A stretch of DNA of 64,000 nt from NCBI RefSeq assembly GCF_032854445.1, contig NC_088305.1, positions 22,608,955 to 22,672,954 of the forward strand. The letters are read 5' to 3'. The DNA is from Liolophura sinensis. Its lineage: Eukaryota; Mollusca; Polyplacophora; Chitonida; Chitonidae. The notes below the pieces were generated by a model. The model saw only the letters and a list, made by a program, of their open reading frames with translations. It ran no database searches and was not told the DNA's origin. This document shows, piece by piece, positions 1 to 11,056 of the stretch (position 1 is the first letter of the stretch; every line of letters begins with the position of its first letter). Made by a program: the position numbers and the translations under genes.

Positions 1-129
1 TGTTTGGCGAAATCCTGAAGTATTGTCACAAGTACTGCTGTATCACTACTGACAAACGTCAGCAGAAGCGATCGAGAGATAATCTCACGACAATTGTCCG
101 GGTATATAAATCAAATATGCATTACAAAC

Positions 130-320
130 GACAGTATAGGGGATAATAGCAGGGCAGCGACAACAGTGTAATCATTAGCAAATGGTCACCCGTAACGGGT
201 GAAATATGACCCCTTGTCAATTTACCTCAGTTAGGATTTAGTTCAGACTATTCGTGTTTATGCTTACATAGCAGCAAATTACACGTCCCCGAAGCTCCAT
301 AGCTTCAGCCCGTTCTCGTC
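130..320 (+). repeat. Dispersed repeat family X, diverged copy A
   Basis: This stretch aligns by eye to five other places in the window (near 17.0, 20.5, 35.8, 36.1 and 56.2 kb). Shared blocks, in order, are an AGCAGGGCAGCGAC-like block, ACAGTGT, GCAAATGGTCA, GTGAAATA, TCAATTTACCTCAGTTAGGA and, further on, AGCAAATTACACG with GCTCCATAGCTT. No coding potential, tRNA boxes or terminal repeats were seen. It is probably a short non-autonomous mobile element, but the class is unknown. Confidence 0.5.
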
Positions 321-504
321 CTTCGTTCTGCTGCAGAATTCTGGTTTTCACTGGAATACACCAAACATAAAAAGACTTAATCTCATGTAACGTCTTATGT
401 GCAGTCAACCTTATGCCGTGAGAGACATTTTCTCATTGTATTCGCTTGTCAAATATTTGTGCAAACCATATAAAGGAGGAAGCGGCAGTTCACATACAAT
501 CGTC

Positions 505-662
505 GAGTATAACTCCCTGGTGTATCGATCTCCGGGTATGACTCCGTTGTGTAAAGATCTCAGGGTATGACTCCCTGATCTATGGATCTCCGGGTATGAC
601 TACCTGGTGTATGGATCTCCGCGTGTGACTCCCTGGTGTATGGATCTCCGCGTGTGACTCGC
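505..662. repeat. 29-bp tandem repeat, about 5.4 copies
   Basis: Units run from CTCCCTGGTGTAT through GATCTCCGGGTATGA, each 29 bp, with a few substitutions per unit and no indels in the five full copies. The array ends about 50 bp before the 27-bp satellite begins. The two units do not look related. No function is apparent. Confidence 0.85.
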
Positions 663-710
663 CGTTCAAGTTCTACAGTAGTGTGACTTAATCTTAGTTA
701 TTAGGTTATT

Positions 711-1532
711 ACACTAGCCAATCAGCAGCGATTGTACACACTAGGTAATCAGCAGCGATTGCACACACTTGCCAATCAGCAGCGATTGCACACACTAGGT
801 AATCAGCAGCGATTGCACACACTAACTAATCACCAGCGATTGCACACACTTGCCAATCAGCAGCGATTGTACACACTAGGTAATCAGCAGCGATTGTACA
901 CACTAGGTAATCAACAGCGATTGCACACACTTGCCAATCAGCAGCGATTGCACACACTAGGTAATCAGCAGCGACTGCATACACTAGCCAGTCAGCAGCG
1001 ATGTTATACACTAGCTAATCAGCAACGATTGCACACACTAGCTAATCAGCAACGATTGCACACATTAGCTAAACAGGAGCGATTGCATACACTAGCTAAT
1101 CAGCAGTGATTGCATGCACTAGCTAATCAGCAGTGATTGCATACACTAGCTAATCAGTAGTGATTGCATACACTAGCTCATGAGCAGCAATTGCATACAT
1201 TAGCTAATCAGCTGCGATTGCACATACTAGCTAATCAGAAGCGATTGTACACACTAGCTAATTAGCAGCGATTGCACACACTAGGTAATCAGCAGCTATT
1301 TTATACACTAGCTAATCAGCAACGATTCATCTAGCTAATCAGCAGGGATTGCACACACTAGCTAATCAGCAGCGATTGTACACACTAGCTAATTAGCAGC
1401 GATTGCATACACTAGCTAATGAGCAGCTATTCCATACACTAGCTAATCAGCAGCGATTCCATACACTAACCAATCAGCAGCGATTGTATACATTGGCTAA
1501 TCAGCAGCGATGGTACACACTAGCTAATCAGC
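711..1532. repeat. 27-bp satellite, left block (about 30 monomers)
   Basis: The monomer is CACTAGCTAATCAGCAGCG followed by ATTGCACA. The core AATCAGCAGCGATT has short inverted ends (AATC/GATT), and CTAG/AGCT add local dyad symmetry. Point variants (GCTAAT/GGTAAT/GCCAAT, GCACAC/GTATAC) are scattered. One short deletion near 1325 shifts the phase. Because 27 is divisible by three, the array reads through as a nine-residue repeat (HTLANQQRL) for up to 125 codons. This is a by-product of period, not a gene: stops occur wherever CAGCAG becomes CAGTAG or TAATTAG. The array is interrupted at 1533 by a retrotransposon and resumes at 6996. Confidence 0.95.
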
Positions 1533-1793
1533 GGTCCTTGGCTGGCCGTGGAACTAGCCTTTGTGCTCTCAGCTTTTGTTTAGTGGTCACCCCATTTAAG
1601 GGTGGTGCGACATTACGTTCTGTCGCTCTTAGCGGCAGGACATCTTCACGAGCCTCTCTGTAAATAGCCTGTACATAGTTCAGTGCATTTCCACTTTGTA
1701 ATACCTTATCTATTTTGCACTCAGCATCCACACTGTTCTAAGCGCATAGTTGTGGTCCTCTCTTTAGGCTAGTAGTTCTCGCCTTGGCCCACA

Positions 1794-3224
1794 ATGTTGT
1801 GGGCAGGGCGAGTAAATAGACCCTTAAGCCTTAAGCTTGTAATACAGGGAGGTGTACAATCGCTTGATGTATACGAACTGCTAAAGGAGTTAGTGGGAAG
1901 TGGGCCTAATGTCCTAAAGGGACTAATCAATGTCTAGAATGTTACAGTCGCTACGCAAACTGCGAAGGAACAGCTGTTGGCTAGCGGCTTCGCATTCAAA
2001 GGGGTAGACTGTCCAATATATGACGTTGAGGAGCAAAGCCTCCTGGTTAGATCTCGATGTCCAATCGAGGTGCCCGATGACACTATTTGAGGTTTGGTGT
2101 CCCAGTATGGCACGGTCCATCACGTCAGCCGGGAACATTACCTTTTTGATAGGTCACTTGAGAATGGTATGCGCCGTATTTACACGAGTGGTGTGACCGA
2201 GATCATTCCACATTCAATTCCGATTGGGAATTTTAGAATTCCTTTGTGGTACAGAGGTCAGGTACGTGCCTGTCACATCTGCGATAGCACAGAACATTTC
2301 AAGGCCGACTGTCCTTTAAAGGATAAATGCCTCAAGTGTAAACAGACAGGCCACTTTCAAAGGAACTGCCCGTTGAGCGATGAAAATGGCGATAACGATT
2401 GCAATGATAATGATGATGATGATAAAGATAGTAATGATTATGAAGTTGAAGGTGACAATAAAGGTGAGAATGAAGGTCAAGGAGATGATGATGGTAATTA
2501 TAGTGAGAGACATAGGGATGATATAGAAATTGGGGTTTCTGGCGAGTCTGTTCCTTCCTGTCAACAAAATAAGGGGACTTTGGATAAGTCTACTGCTGAC
2601 AACGAGGAAGCTGGAGAGTGTCAGGTTGTCACCAACTCCATGTTCTCCAGCAAAAAGATTCGAAATAAGCGTATTGATGCTACAAATAAGGTCAGGAAGT
2701 TAAGCGAATCGCCAGTAGTAGGTGGGCCCCAGAGCCTTTGCGAGGCATCTCAGACGTCAAATAACTCGGAGTGGGATGTCAGCATGAGACAAATCTCGAA
2801 TACCTTCTCACTCCCTAGATCGCCAAAAATTTTTTCGAATACTACGCCATCCTGCATTAAGGAGACGCAATCCAGTGGCGTGACGCCCTCCAAAGGTGCA
2901 CTTGGTAAGAGCCCGTCCTTATGGGGTCGCACGCTAAGCCCTGACCTGTCTACAATGTTACAGTTAGACACTAGAGAGATAGCAGATTGTCTTGATCCTC
3001 AGGGAAGCTCTCAGCAATCTGATATCTCTAGGGCTGGTGGAGAATCCAATATGGAGGAATCTCTTTCCGAAATGGATGCGCCCGAAAACTTGCCTGCCTA
3101 TACCAATGGCAAGGGTGAGGTCTTGGTACCTGTCTCAACATCCCTGGGGTCGTATTATCGCACATTGCGACGCGATTCTAAAGTTGACACGGTTAAAAAG
3201 CAGAGGAAGTTGATAACGTTGTGA
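1794..3224 (+). pseudogene. LINE ORF1 (gag-like, two CCHC zinc knuckles), broken
   Basis: This is the nucleic-acid-binding gag-like protein of the retrotransposon. From the ATG at 1794 one frame runs to the TGA at 3222-3224 but is interrupted by TAG at 1935 and TGA at 2088. The sequence on both sides of each stop reads as one continuous protein (…GVDCPIYDVEEQ… then …VSQYGTVHHVSRE…). Two zinc knuckles of the form C-x2-C-x4-H-x4-C lie at 2271-2369, followed by an Asp/Asn/Glu-rich low-complexity stretch (about 2385-2510) and a Ser/Thr-rich tail with no recognised domain. In I-group elements such proteins bind the element RNA. ORF2 begins about 45 bp downstream. The choice of ATG is uncertain because the N-terminus has no landmark; other in-frame starts are possible. 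Confidence 0.85.
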
Positions 3225-3269
3225 CTGTATAAAATGTCCGGGAAAATAAGTACAAATAAATATTCATAA

Positions 3270-6200
3270 TGGCTATTACAAAGATCTTACAGTGGAACTG
3301 TAGAGGATTGAGGTATAACCTTTACAGAGCTTCATATGTTAGCTCAAGACCTCAAACCTATAGCTTTTAGCTTTGCAGGAAACTCTAATGGCTGATTCTA
3401 GTTATCAATGTCGAGGTTATGTATCTCATCACGCTGTTGCCACGTCAATGAATGGAAAGACATCAGGCGGTTCTTCTCTTTTGATCAGGCAGGGCGTAAT
3501 ACACAATAGACTGGCACTGAACACCAACTTGCAAGCGGTGGCGGTGCGTATCATACTGGGTATACTATTAGCAATCTGTTCTATTTATATACCACCTTCT
3601 CCTACTTTTCACCAACAAGAGCTGCAAAATTTATATGATCAATTATCTAAACCGTGTCTTCTTTTGGGTGACTTTAATGCCCACAGTGTTGTCTGGGGTG
3701 ACTCTGAACGTAACCAGAAGGGCTCTGTATTGGAGGATTTTATATCTAATAACTCTCTATGCGTCTTAAATGATGGCACACATACTTACCTTTGACCTGC
3801 AAATGGCACTTATTCGGTCCTTGATTTGGATCTGGCTGATGCAGGGCTAGGGTCCAAATTCAGCTGGGGCGTCCATGATAATCTGTGCGGAAGCGACCAC
3901 TTCCCCGCCATACTTACCCTTGAGGAGCCGGTGTCTTCCTCCCTTCCACGCTTTACTTATGATAAAGCAGACTGGCCCCGCTTTGCTGTTCTGTGTGGCG
4001 AAACACTTACTAGCGACCTTTTTCTTGATGCAGTTGATCCTGTCCAGTTATTCTCGGATCAGGTAATCGATGTAGCCTCCAAATGTATCCCGAAATCTTG
4101 TGCGGTTCCCCTATTAAGAAACCGTGGTTCACGGAGGACTGTAAACGAGCTAGGCGTTTCAAGAAAAGTGCTGAGAGGGTGCACCGATGTAGACCATCTC
4201 CCAGTAATTTAGACGATGTTAAGCCTACTCGAGCTAAAGTCCGTGGGACTATCAAACAGTCCAATCGCGATTCTTGGAAACGTTATGTTTCTAAGATTAA
4301 TTATTGTATCCCTGTGTCAAAAGTCTGGAATATGTTCCAACGCATCAAGGGCAAGGGATCCAATGTCACTGTCAATCATCTTAAAACGGCAATAATTCTT
4401 TGACAGAATAACTTGACATAGCCAATAGGTTGGGCGCTTCTTTTTGCGCACCATTCGTCTTCAGACAATTACTTGCTTTATTCCCAGCGTAACAAGGAAC
4501 GGGTCGGGGCAAGTCCTCTTGTTTTTAAATACTCAAATGAAGAATCCTACCATGCTACATTTTCTCTACATGAACTATCCACGTCCCTGAGCAAGGACCA
4601 TGACTCAACTCCAGGGCCAGATGATATCCGCTATCAGCTTTTACGACACCTTCCAGAATCTTCCTTGAGGGTGCTTCTTGGAATTTTTAATACCGTTTGG
4701 ATTTCCGGGAATTTCCCTGTCTCATGGCAAAACGCTATTATTGTCCATATCCCAAAGCCCGGAAAGGATTCTACCTATCCAAAAAACTATCGTCCTATTT
4801 CTTTAACCAGTTGTGTATGCAAGACGATGATTAACGATCGCTTAGTCTGTTTTTTTGGAGACTAACGAGTTGATAAGCGACATTCAATGTGGATTTGAAA
4901 AGAATCGCAGTACTGTTGATCATCTTGTTCGTCTAGAATCCTTTATTAAGAACGGTATCGTTAATCGTGACCATGTCGTATCTGTCTTTTTTGATCCGGA
5001 AAAGGCATATTACACTACTTGGAAATATAGTATTATGAAAGATATTCATGGGTTTGGCCTTAGAGGTCGGCTTTCTGACTTTATTCGTAAATTCTTAGAC
5101 CATCGAAACTTCCAAGTTCGGGTTGGAGCTAGCCTATATGACTACTTTGAACAAGATCAGGGGGTTCCTCAAGGCAGCATTTTATCACTTACTCTCTTTA
5201 GCAGTAAGATTATTAGCCTTGCCAGAGTTTCATCACCTAGTATGAACGCATCCCTTTTTGTGGACGATCCATGCCTAGGCACTGGAGAATGGATTTAAGT
5301 TCTCCAAGTCAGAGACTAACTGTGTACACTTTTGTCGAAAGTACTTCCCCCATAAAGACCCCAAGATATTTTCAGATGGGTCCCCCATCAAGGTTGTGCA
5401 GGAGGCAAAATTCCTCGGGGTGATCTTCGATAAGAACCTTGCATTTAAACCTCACATTAATTATCTTAGAGCCAGATGCCCAAAGGCGCTTGATATTTTG
5501 AAGGTTGTCTCTAGTGCTCGATGGGGAGGGGATCATGAAACCCTACTTCAGCTCTATCGAGCACTGATTCGTTCTAAGCTAGACTATGCCGGCAGTGTTT
5601 ATGGAGGTGCGTAACGCTCCCAATTGAAGAAACTCAATACTGTACATCACCAGGAGCTACGGTTGTGCTTAGGTGCTTTCCGCACCTCTCCTGTGGAGAG
5701 TCTGTATGTTGAGGAAAACGAGCCTCCCCTGGAGCTTCGAAGAACTAAACTATCCTTGCAGTATATCACCAAGCTTAGAGCCAATCCATCCAACCCAGCC
5801 CTTGATTGTGTCTTCCATCCGGAATTTGAAGACTTATATGCTCAGAGGCCATCCATTGTTCCTCCACTAGGTGTCCGCATCCAGGAGCATGTGCAAGCAG
5901 CTGGACTTGGGCTGGATACTATCGCCCCCATACGCATCCAGGAAGATTCACCGTGGTTATGTCCTGAACCTCAGGTTGATACCTCGCTTCCACCAACCCT
6001 CTAGTATGCCACCAGGAGTTTAGTAATATGTGTTCAAAGTATTCATTTTATTACCGTTCCAAGGATGATGATGACGTGGCTTCTGCCGCTGTCCTTGGGC
6101 CCAGAACCATTTCAACTCGTTCCTGTTCTGCATTTACTGCGGAAGCCAAGGCAATTTTGTGCGCACTCCGGTGCACCCCAGAGCTTGGAGGTAGCAGATT

Positions 6201-6832
6201 TCTCATCTGCTCTGACTCCCTCTCCTTCCTGCAGGCAATTCGGTCTGGTTCGCCTGTACATCCAGACATTCTATCTATCGGGGAGATGTTCAAACGACTT
6301 AATGAAGATTTTATCATTGTCTTTTGTCATATTTTGTCATATACCCATATGCCCGGGCATATGGGTATCCCAGGGAATACTGCTGCAGATGAAGCCGCTA
6401 AGGCGGCTCTGCATTCCGTTATTACCCAAACTGACGTTCCATATGCGGACTTGCGTTCACTTATTTGCTCCTATATCAAGCGTTTGTTTCAGGCTCAATG
6501 GGATGAACAGACAACCAACAAACTGCATGATATTCGTCAGTTTGTTGGTCCATCACCTTCCCTTTCACGGCATTGTATCCCCTCTTGCATTTTGGGGAGG
6601 TGTCGTATCGGTCACACACGTGCTGCGCATGGGTATTTGTTGAAATGAGAAGATGCTCATTGTTTTGCTTGAAATCAACTGTTCACAGTCAAGCACATAT
6701 TAATTGGCTGTGGCGAATTTGCTCCTGTGAGAGTTTCCTTTTTTGAGCTCTCTTGCAGAACTTTTCAATTCTGTAGAAAGTGATACTATTTTTGATTTTC
6801 TCTCTACCATTGGTATGCAAGGAAAGCTGTGA
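3270..6832 (+). pseudogene. LINE ORF2 (endonuclease-RT-RNase H), broken
   Basis: This is the remnant of the replication polyprotein. The first codons after ATG 3270 give an AP-endonuclease start (ILQWNCRGLR), then the frame shifts. The endonuclease region continues through QETLM (about 3376), GDFNAH (3667-3684), an in-frame TGA at 3793 and SDH (3892-3900). A frameshift falls near 4110 and more changes lie in 4400-4470. Reverse transcriptase motifs follow: TPGPDDIRYQ, YRPISLTS, FFDPEKAYYTTW (the usual second Asp of KAYDTTW is Tyr), GVPQGS and FVDD at 5257-5268. Only a few codons after FVDD the sequence jumps to ENGFKFSK. I infer that about 35 residues normally between them are missing. RNase H (about 6028-6400) keeps Glu at 6142, Asp at 6214 and Asp at 6388, but the usual first Asp (in TDGSK) reads YYRSK. 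A cysteine-type C-terminus (TVKHILIGC) runs to the TGA at 6830-6832. Confidence 0.92.
6341..6368. other. 28-bp perfect palindrome inside the RNase H region
   Basis: ATACCCATATGCCC is followed immediately by its exact reverse complement, centred on CCCGGG. It encodes part of the HMPGHMGIP stretch that precedes the last catalytic Asp of RNase H. It could be chance drift or a small inverted duplication. A transcript could form a 14-bp stem only if the loop were accommodated within it. Confidence 0.9.
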
Positions 6833-6995
6833 TTTTAAACTACCGTCTGTTATTGTTATATGACTTCTGATGTTTTTTTTTTGATTTACTAGTAAATGAC
6901 TTATCCGTATTAGATCGACTACTTGACGTTTTATTGTCGCGATAAAACTGAAATATTGTTGAAAGCGACGTTAAAGCTTTGACCCACTCATTCAG

Positions 6996-8556
6996 TAGGT
7001 AATCAGCAACGATTGCACACACTAGATAATCAACAGCGATTGCATACACTAGCTAATCAGCAGCGATTCCAAACACTAGCTGATCAGTAGCGATTGCCCA
7101 CACAAGCTAATCAGCAACGATTGCACACACTAGCTAATCAGCAGCGATGACACACACTAGCTAATCAGCAGCGATTGCATACAATAGCTAATCAGCAGGG
7201 AATGAACACACTAGATAATCAGCAGCGATTGCATACACTAGCCAGTCAGCAGCGATTCCAAACACTAGCTGATCAGTAGCGATTGCCCACACAAGCTAAT
7301 CAGCAGGGATTGCACACACTATCTAATCGGCAGCGATTGCATACACTAGCTAATCAGCAGTAATTGCATAAACTAGCCAATCAGCAGCGATGGCACACAC
7401 TATCTAATCAGTAGCAATTGTATACTCTAGCTATTCAGCAGCGATTGTATACACTAGCTAATTAGCAGCGATTGCATACACTGGCTAATCAGCAGTGATT
7501 GCACACACAAGCTAATCAGCAACAAATGCATACAATAGCTAATCAGCAGAGATTTTATACACTAGCTAATCAGGAGCGATATTATACACTAGGTAATCAG
7601 CAGCTATTGTATACACCGGCTTATCAGCAGGGATTGCACACACAAGCTAATCAGCAGCGATTACATACACTAGCTAATCAGCAGCTATTGTATACACTGG
7701 CTAATTAGCAGCGATTGTATACACTACCTAATCAGCAGCGATTGCACACACTAGCTAACCAGCAGCGATAGCATACACTAGCTAATCAGCAGCGATTGCA
7801 CACACTATCTAATCAGTAGCGATTGTATACTCTAGCTAATTAGCAGCGATTGCACACACTAGCTAATCAGCAGCGATTGCACACACCAGCTAATCAGCAG
7901 CGATTGCATACACTAGGTTATCAGCAGGGATTGCATACACTAGCTAATGAGCAGCGATGGCACACACTAGCTAATCAGTAGCGATTGTACACACTAGCTA
8001 ATTAGCAGCGATTGCACACACTAGCTGATCAGTAGCGATTGTATACTCTAGCTAATGAGCAGCGATTGTATACACTAGCTAATCAGCAGCGATTGCACAC
8101 ACTATCTAATCAGTAGCGATTGTATACTCTAGCTAATTAGCAGCGATTGCACACACACTAGCTAATCAGCAGCGATTGCACACACTAGCTGATCAGTAGC
8201 GATTGTATACACTAGCTAATCAGCAGCGATTGTATACACTAGCTAATCAGAAGCGATTGCATTCACTATCTAATCAGCAGCGATGGTACACACTAGCTAA
8301 TCAGCAGCAATTGCATACAATAGCTAGTACGGAACGATTGCATACACTATCTAATCAGCAGCGATTGCACACACTAGCTAATCAGCAGCAATTGTATACA
8401 GTAGGTAATCGGAAGCGATTGCATACACTAGCTAATCAGAAGCGATTGCACACACTGGCTAATCAGCAGGGATTGCATATAATAGCCAATTAGGAGCGAT
8501 TGCATACACCAGCTAATTAGGCGCGATTCTATACACTAGCTAATCAGCAGCGATTC
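6996..8556. repeat. 27-bp satellite, right block (about 58 monomers)
   Basis: This has the same monomer as the block ending at 1532, in the same orientation, with monomers such as ACTAGCTAATCAGCAGCGAT. Local higher-order copying is visible: the run around 7030-7100 (GCGATTCCAAACACTAGCTG, then GATCAGTAGCGATTGCCCAC) recurs near 7250-7290. A TAATCAGTAGCGATTGTATA-CTCTAGC variant recurs near 7400, 7810, 8040 and 8110. A 2-bp insertion lies near 8150. The array decays into unique AT-rich DNA at about 8556. Confidence 0.95.
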
Positions 8557-9814
8557 TGTTTTACTCTATGTCTAATTTAGTTAGTCCAAATAAATAGATA
8601 AAACTTATTAACCATGATTAAAGGGGTAAAAAAACGGTATTCAGACCTTATTACCGTCACCTGACCTACCGGTTAGCGACTGGCTGAATGTTAAAGTGTG
8701 CTAGCGGATGCTTCATTACTTAAAGGATCCCTATTATCGCACTATTAGTAACGCTAATGTCCCGGGTGGACCGGTGAACGACGTGGATATGTCCCATTAC
8801 CATGATGGACGGAACAGTGCCACAGGATGACGTCATCGCTTACAGTACGTCACCTTTGCTCTGCTTTTCCTCTTCTGTCTCGCCACACTAACCACATTTA
8901 CTCCCCACATCCGCGTCACGCAGTGCAGTTCTTCCGGTCGATTGTCCGTTTTTTGTTTGGCCGACAGAGAACATGACTCCGGGGTTGTATGATTCCAGGA
9001 ATAAGGACAAAAAACATGGCGGGAGCTGATGTGTTTGTGGTATACAAGTCTGGATATCCGCCAGGCGCTTTGATGATCCACATAAAATGGCTAAGGAATA
9101 AGCCACATGATGTCTTATCGCGGACAGCGTACATGTGCACCTTACATTACCAGGACATTAAGTCTTTATACTTGGATAAAATGGACTGGGAAGTGCCTTT
9201 GTTTAATTGCCAAGACCAAAGCATTGTTTACAAATGCTACTGACTGATCGATACATCTGCATGCCGGCACCTTACATAACAGACTTTATTATCCAGCGGG
9301 GAGAAGGGGTGGGGTCACTTAGCAATCAACGTTCAGCTTACAGTGTATACAGAACACTCTTCCCGTGTTAAGTGTGGCATACGGGATGGTGTCTAACAGT
9401 CACCTTAAGCGCAAAGATAAGCCTAGAAGGATGAAAACAAAGTTTAATCGATTACTGTGCAATTATATAAGTGAAAATTTGTCTCCCTTGGTACCGCCTA
9501 AAGGTTTAGAGTTGTCAGAGAGGTCATCTTGATTTAAGTCTGTATTTGCGTCGATAACGTGAAACAATGAAAACACCAAACTCCTTATCATGTAACAGAA
9601 GATGACTAAACCTCTGCATTTTCGCTAAAAACGTGACAGTAACAAGAAAATGTTGATACCTAACAGATAAAAATGAAAGGAAGATGGCAAAGTCTCTGTA
9701 TTTTGTTGATGATGAGAGATAAAAATCAGTATCACACAATATGGCAAAATCAACGGAAGATGACAAATCTACCCACTGATTTTCTCTTAAGAGCGTCCGT
9801 TTCAGGCGCGGTAG
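8557..9814. other. No gene or repeat recognised
   Basis: This is unique sequence with only short open frames (up to 84 codons near 8989-9243) and no recognisable domain. Nothing supported beyond that. Confidence 0.5.
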
Positions 9815-9990
9815 ATTCCGGGTCAATCTTGGGTCGAGTCAGACCTAAGGCCTTAAAAGATGAAGTAACTTCCTCGCTTGGCGTTCAGCATGAAGGGGGT
9901 AACGCAAGGGCTGGTTGACCTGTATCAGTATAATGGCTCGGGCGGGGCGGCTTACTTCCCTTCGGTAACACTCTGGACACGAAAGCTGTC
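9815..9990 (+). repeat. Dispersed repeat family Y, copy 1
   Basis: It shares an ordered set of blocks with 17855-18010: TGGGTCGAGTCAGACC (TGGGTCGGGTCATACC there), TCGCTTGGCGTTCAGCA (CCCTTGGCGCTCAGCA there), GGTTGAC and GGGCGG. The blocks resemble a repeat I have seen in molluscan sequence, but I cannot name it. No coding capacity was seen. Confidence 0.5.
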
Positions 9991-10183
9991 CATTGGCAAA
10001 TGTACAGAAGTGTCCGAAGGTGTAACCGCAGAGAATATTCGTTAATACATGTACATAGTGTAGTTTATGAGTGGTACTTAACCGGTGACACAACGCACTC
10101 GATAGGCTGACCACACATCGCTATCACACAGTCGGTCAGATATATATGGTATGCTAAATGTTCAGGTTAAAGTTACATCTTAG

Positions 10184-10236
10184 TGAAATTGTCTTAAGTA
10201 CGCCTTGAAACACCAGTCAAATAGATAAATAAAGCC
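10184..10236 (+). repeat. SINE 3'-end fragment
   Basis: GTGAAAT, CTTAAGTACG and AACACCAGTCAAATAGATAA match the SINE 3' terminus and AAAT tail. The body is absent. Confidence 0.6.
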
Positions 10237-10274
10237 AAGGACTCAAAGCATGCGCTTGGAATGTACTAATAAAA

Positions 10275-10395
10275 TCATTTGTTTATTTGCTTGATGTTTT
10301 ACGTCGTACACATGAATATGTCGCTTATACCGTTGGACGGAATTATGGTGCGAAGAAATCGGGCAAAACCGGCGGAAACCCGAAAACATCCCCAG
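10275..10395 (-). repeat. Diverged SINE, 5'-truncated
   Basis: Read on the minus strand, it carries the GTACGACGTAAAACATCAAG-like 3' end, the TAATTCCG region and the GGGTTTCCGCCGGTTTTGCC body. The tRNA-like head is missing. Confidence 0.65.
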
Positions 10396-11056
10396 CATGC
10401 TCGAACCTTAATAAAAACTAATAAAATGATATGGAGCATGAAGATAATATCAATCAAGAATCTGCACGAAAATGGGAAATCTATCTGCCAGGAATCTCTC
10501 AGACAACAATTTCTGATGTAACAGCCTACCTAAACGTCTGAGTCTTGAGATATGTGATGATTGCAGCAGTCGTAGAATGACTTATTATTTCCTGTGGGGT
10601 TCAGTTAAACCTATTCTAATTAATCTAGCTAGGGCAGGGCAATGATTGTTATTTCGTAACTAACCCATGGCTGAAGGACAAGTTGTAAACACGTTTCATC
10701 TGTGTGCCATACATTTGAATGAGTGACGTACGTCATAAATTATATACATATATGTGTATGGCTTATATAATCGATTGTGTCAACCTTTGGCGTTCATTAC
10801 AGAGTTCATGCAGAGTGTAATGTAAAGTAATACAGAACAATAATCTTGAAATTATTAACAAAGCGGGTGAGTTACGCTCTACCTTGCCACACCCCACATA
10901 GGATATATGAACAGGTGTAATCAAAGCTCAGCCTGGATACACATTTTGATTATTGTCAACTTCTATACTAATATCGCACATGATTTGGATACTAAATTTC
11001 ATTTAATTCTGTTTGCATGAATCCGTCTTTATATACATGTATATGTACTTTATTTA
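10396..11056. other. No gene or repeat recognised
   Basis: AT-rich unique sequence. Nothing supported. Confidence 0.4.

Larger units (their letters stand above)
1533..6995 (+). mobile_element. Decayed I/Nimb-type LINE inserted in the 27-bp satellite
   Basis: This 5463-bp non-LTR retrotransposon carries a 5' leader (about 1533-1793), a gag-like ORF1 remnant, an ORF2 remnant with endonuclease, reverse transcriptase and RNase H regions, and a short 3' UTR (6833-6995). The 3' UTR ends in AAATATTGTTGAAAGCGACG, TTAAA and CCCACTCATTCA, a terminus I associate with molluscan Nimb/I elements. The APE-RT-RNase H order fits the I group. The satellite resumes directly on the far side. TAGCTAATCAGC (1521-1532) before the element and TAGGTAATCAGC (6996-7007) after it match at 11 of 12 bases and fit a target-site duplication. 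The element seems close to full length at both ends but is inactive, because neither reading frame is intact. Clade assignment by eye is moderately certain; the LINE identity is firm. Confidence 0.93.

Noticed and set aside
732-1109. 125-codon open frame, nine-residue repeat protein
   Set aside because: It is created by the 27-bp satellite (27 is divisible by three). Single-base variants make stops throughout the array, and frames open equally on the other strand.
505-8556. CRISPR-like array
   Set aside because: Repeats are directly adjacent with no unique spacers, and the window is plainly eukaryotic.
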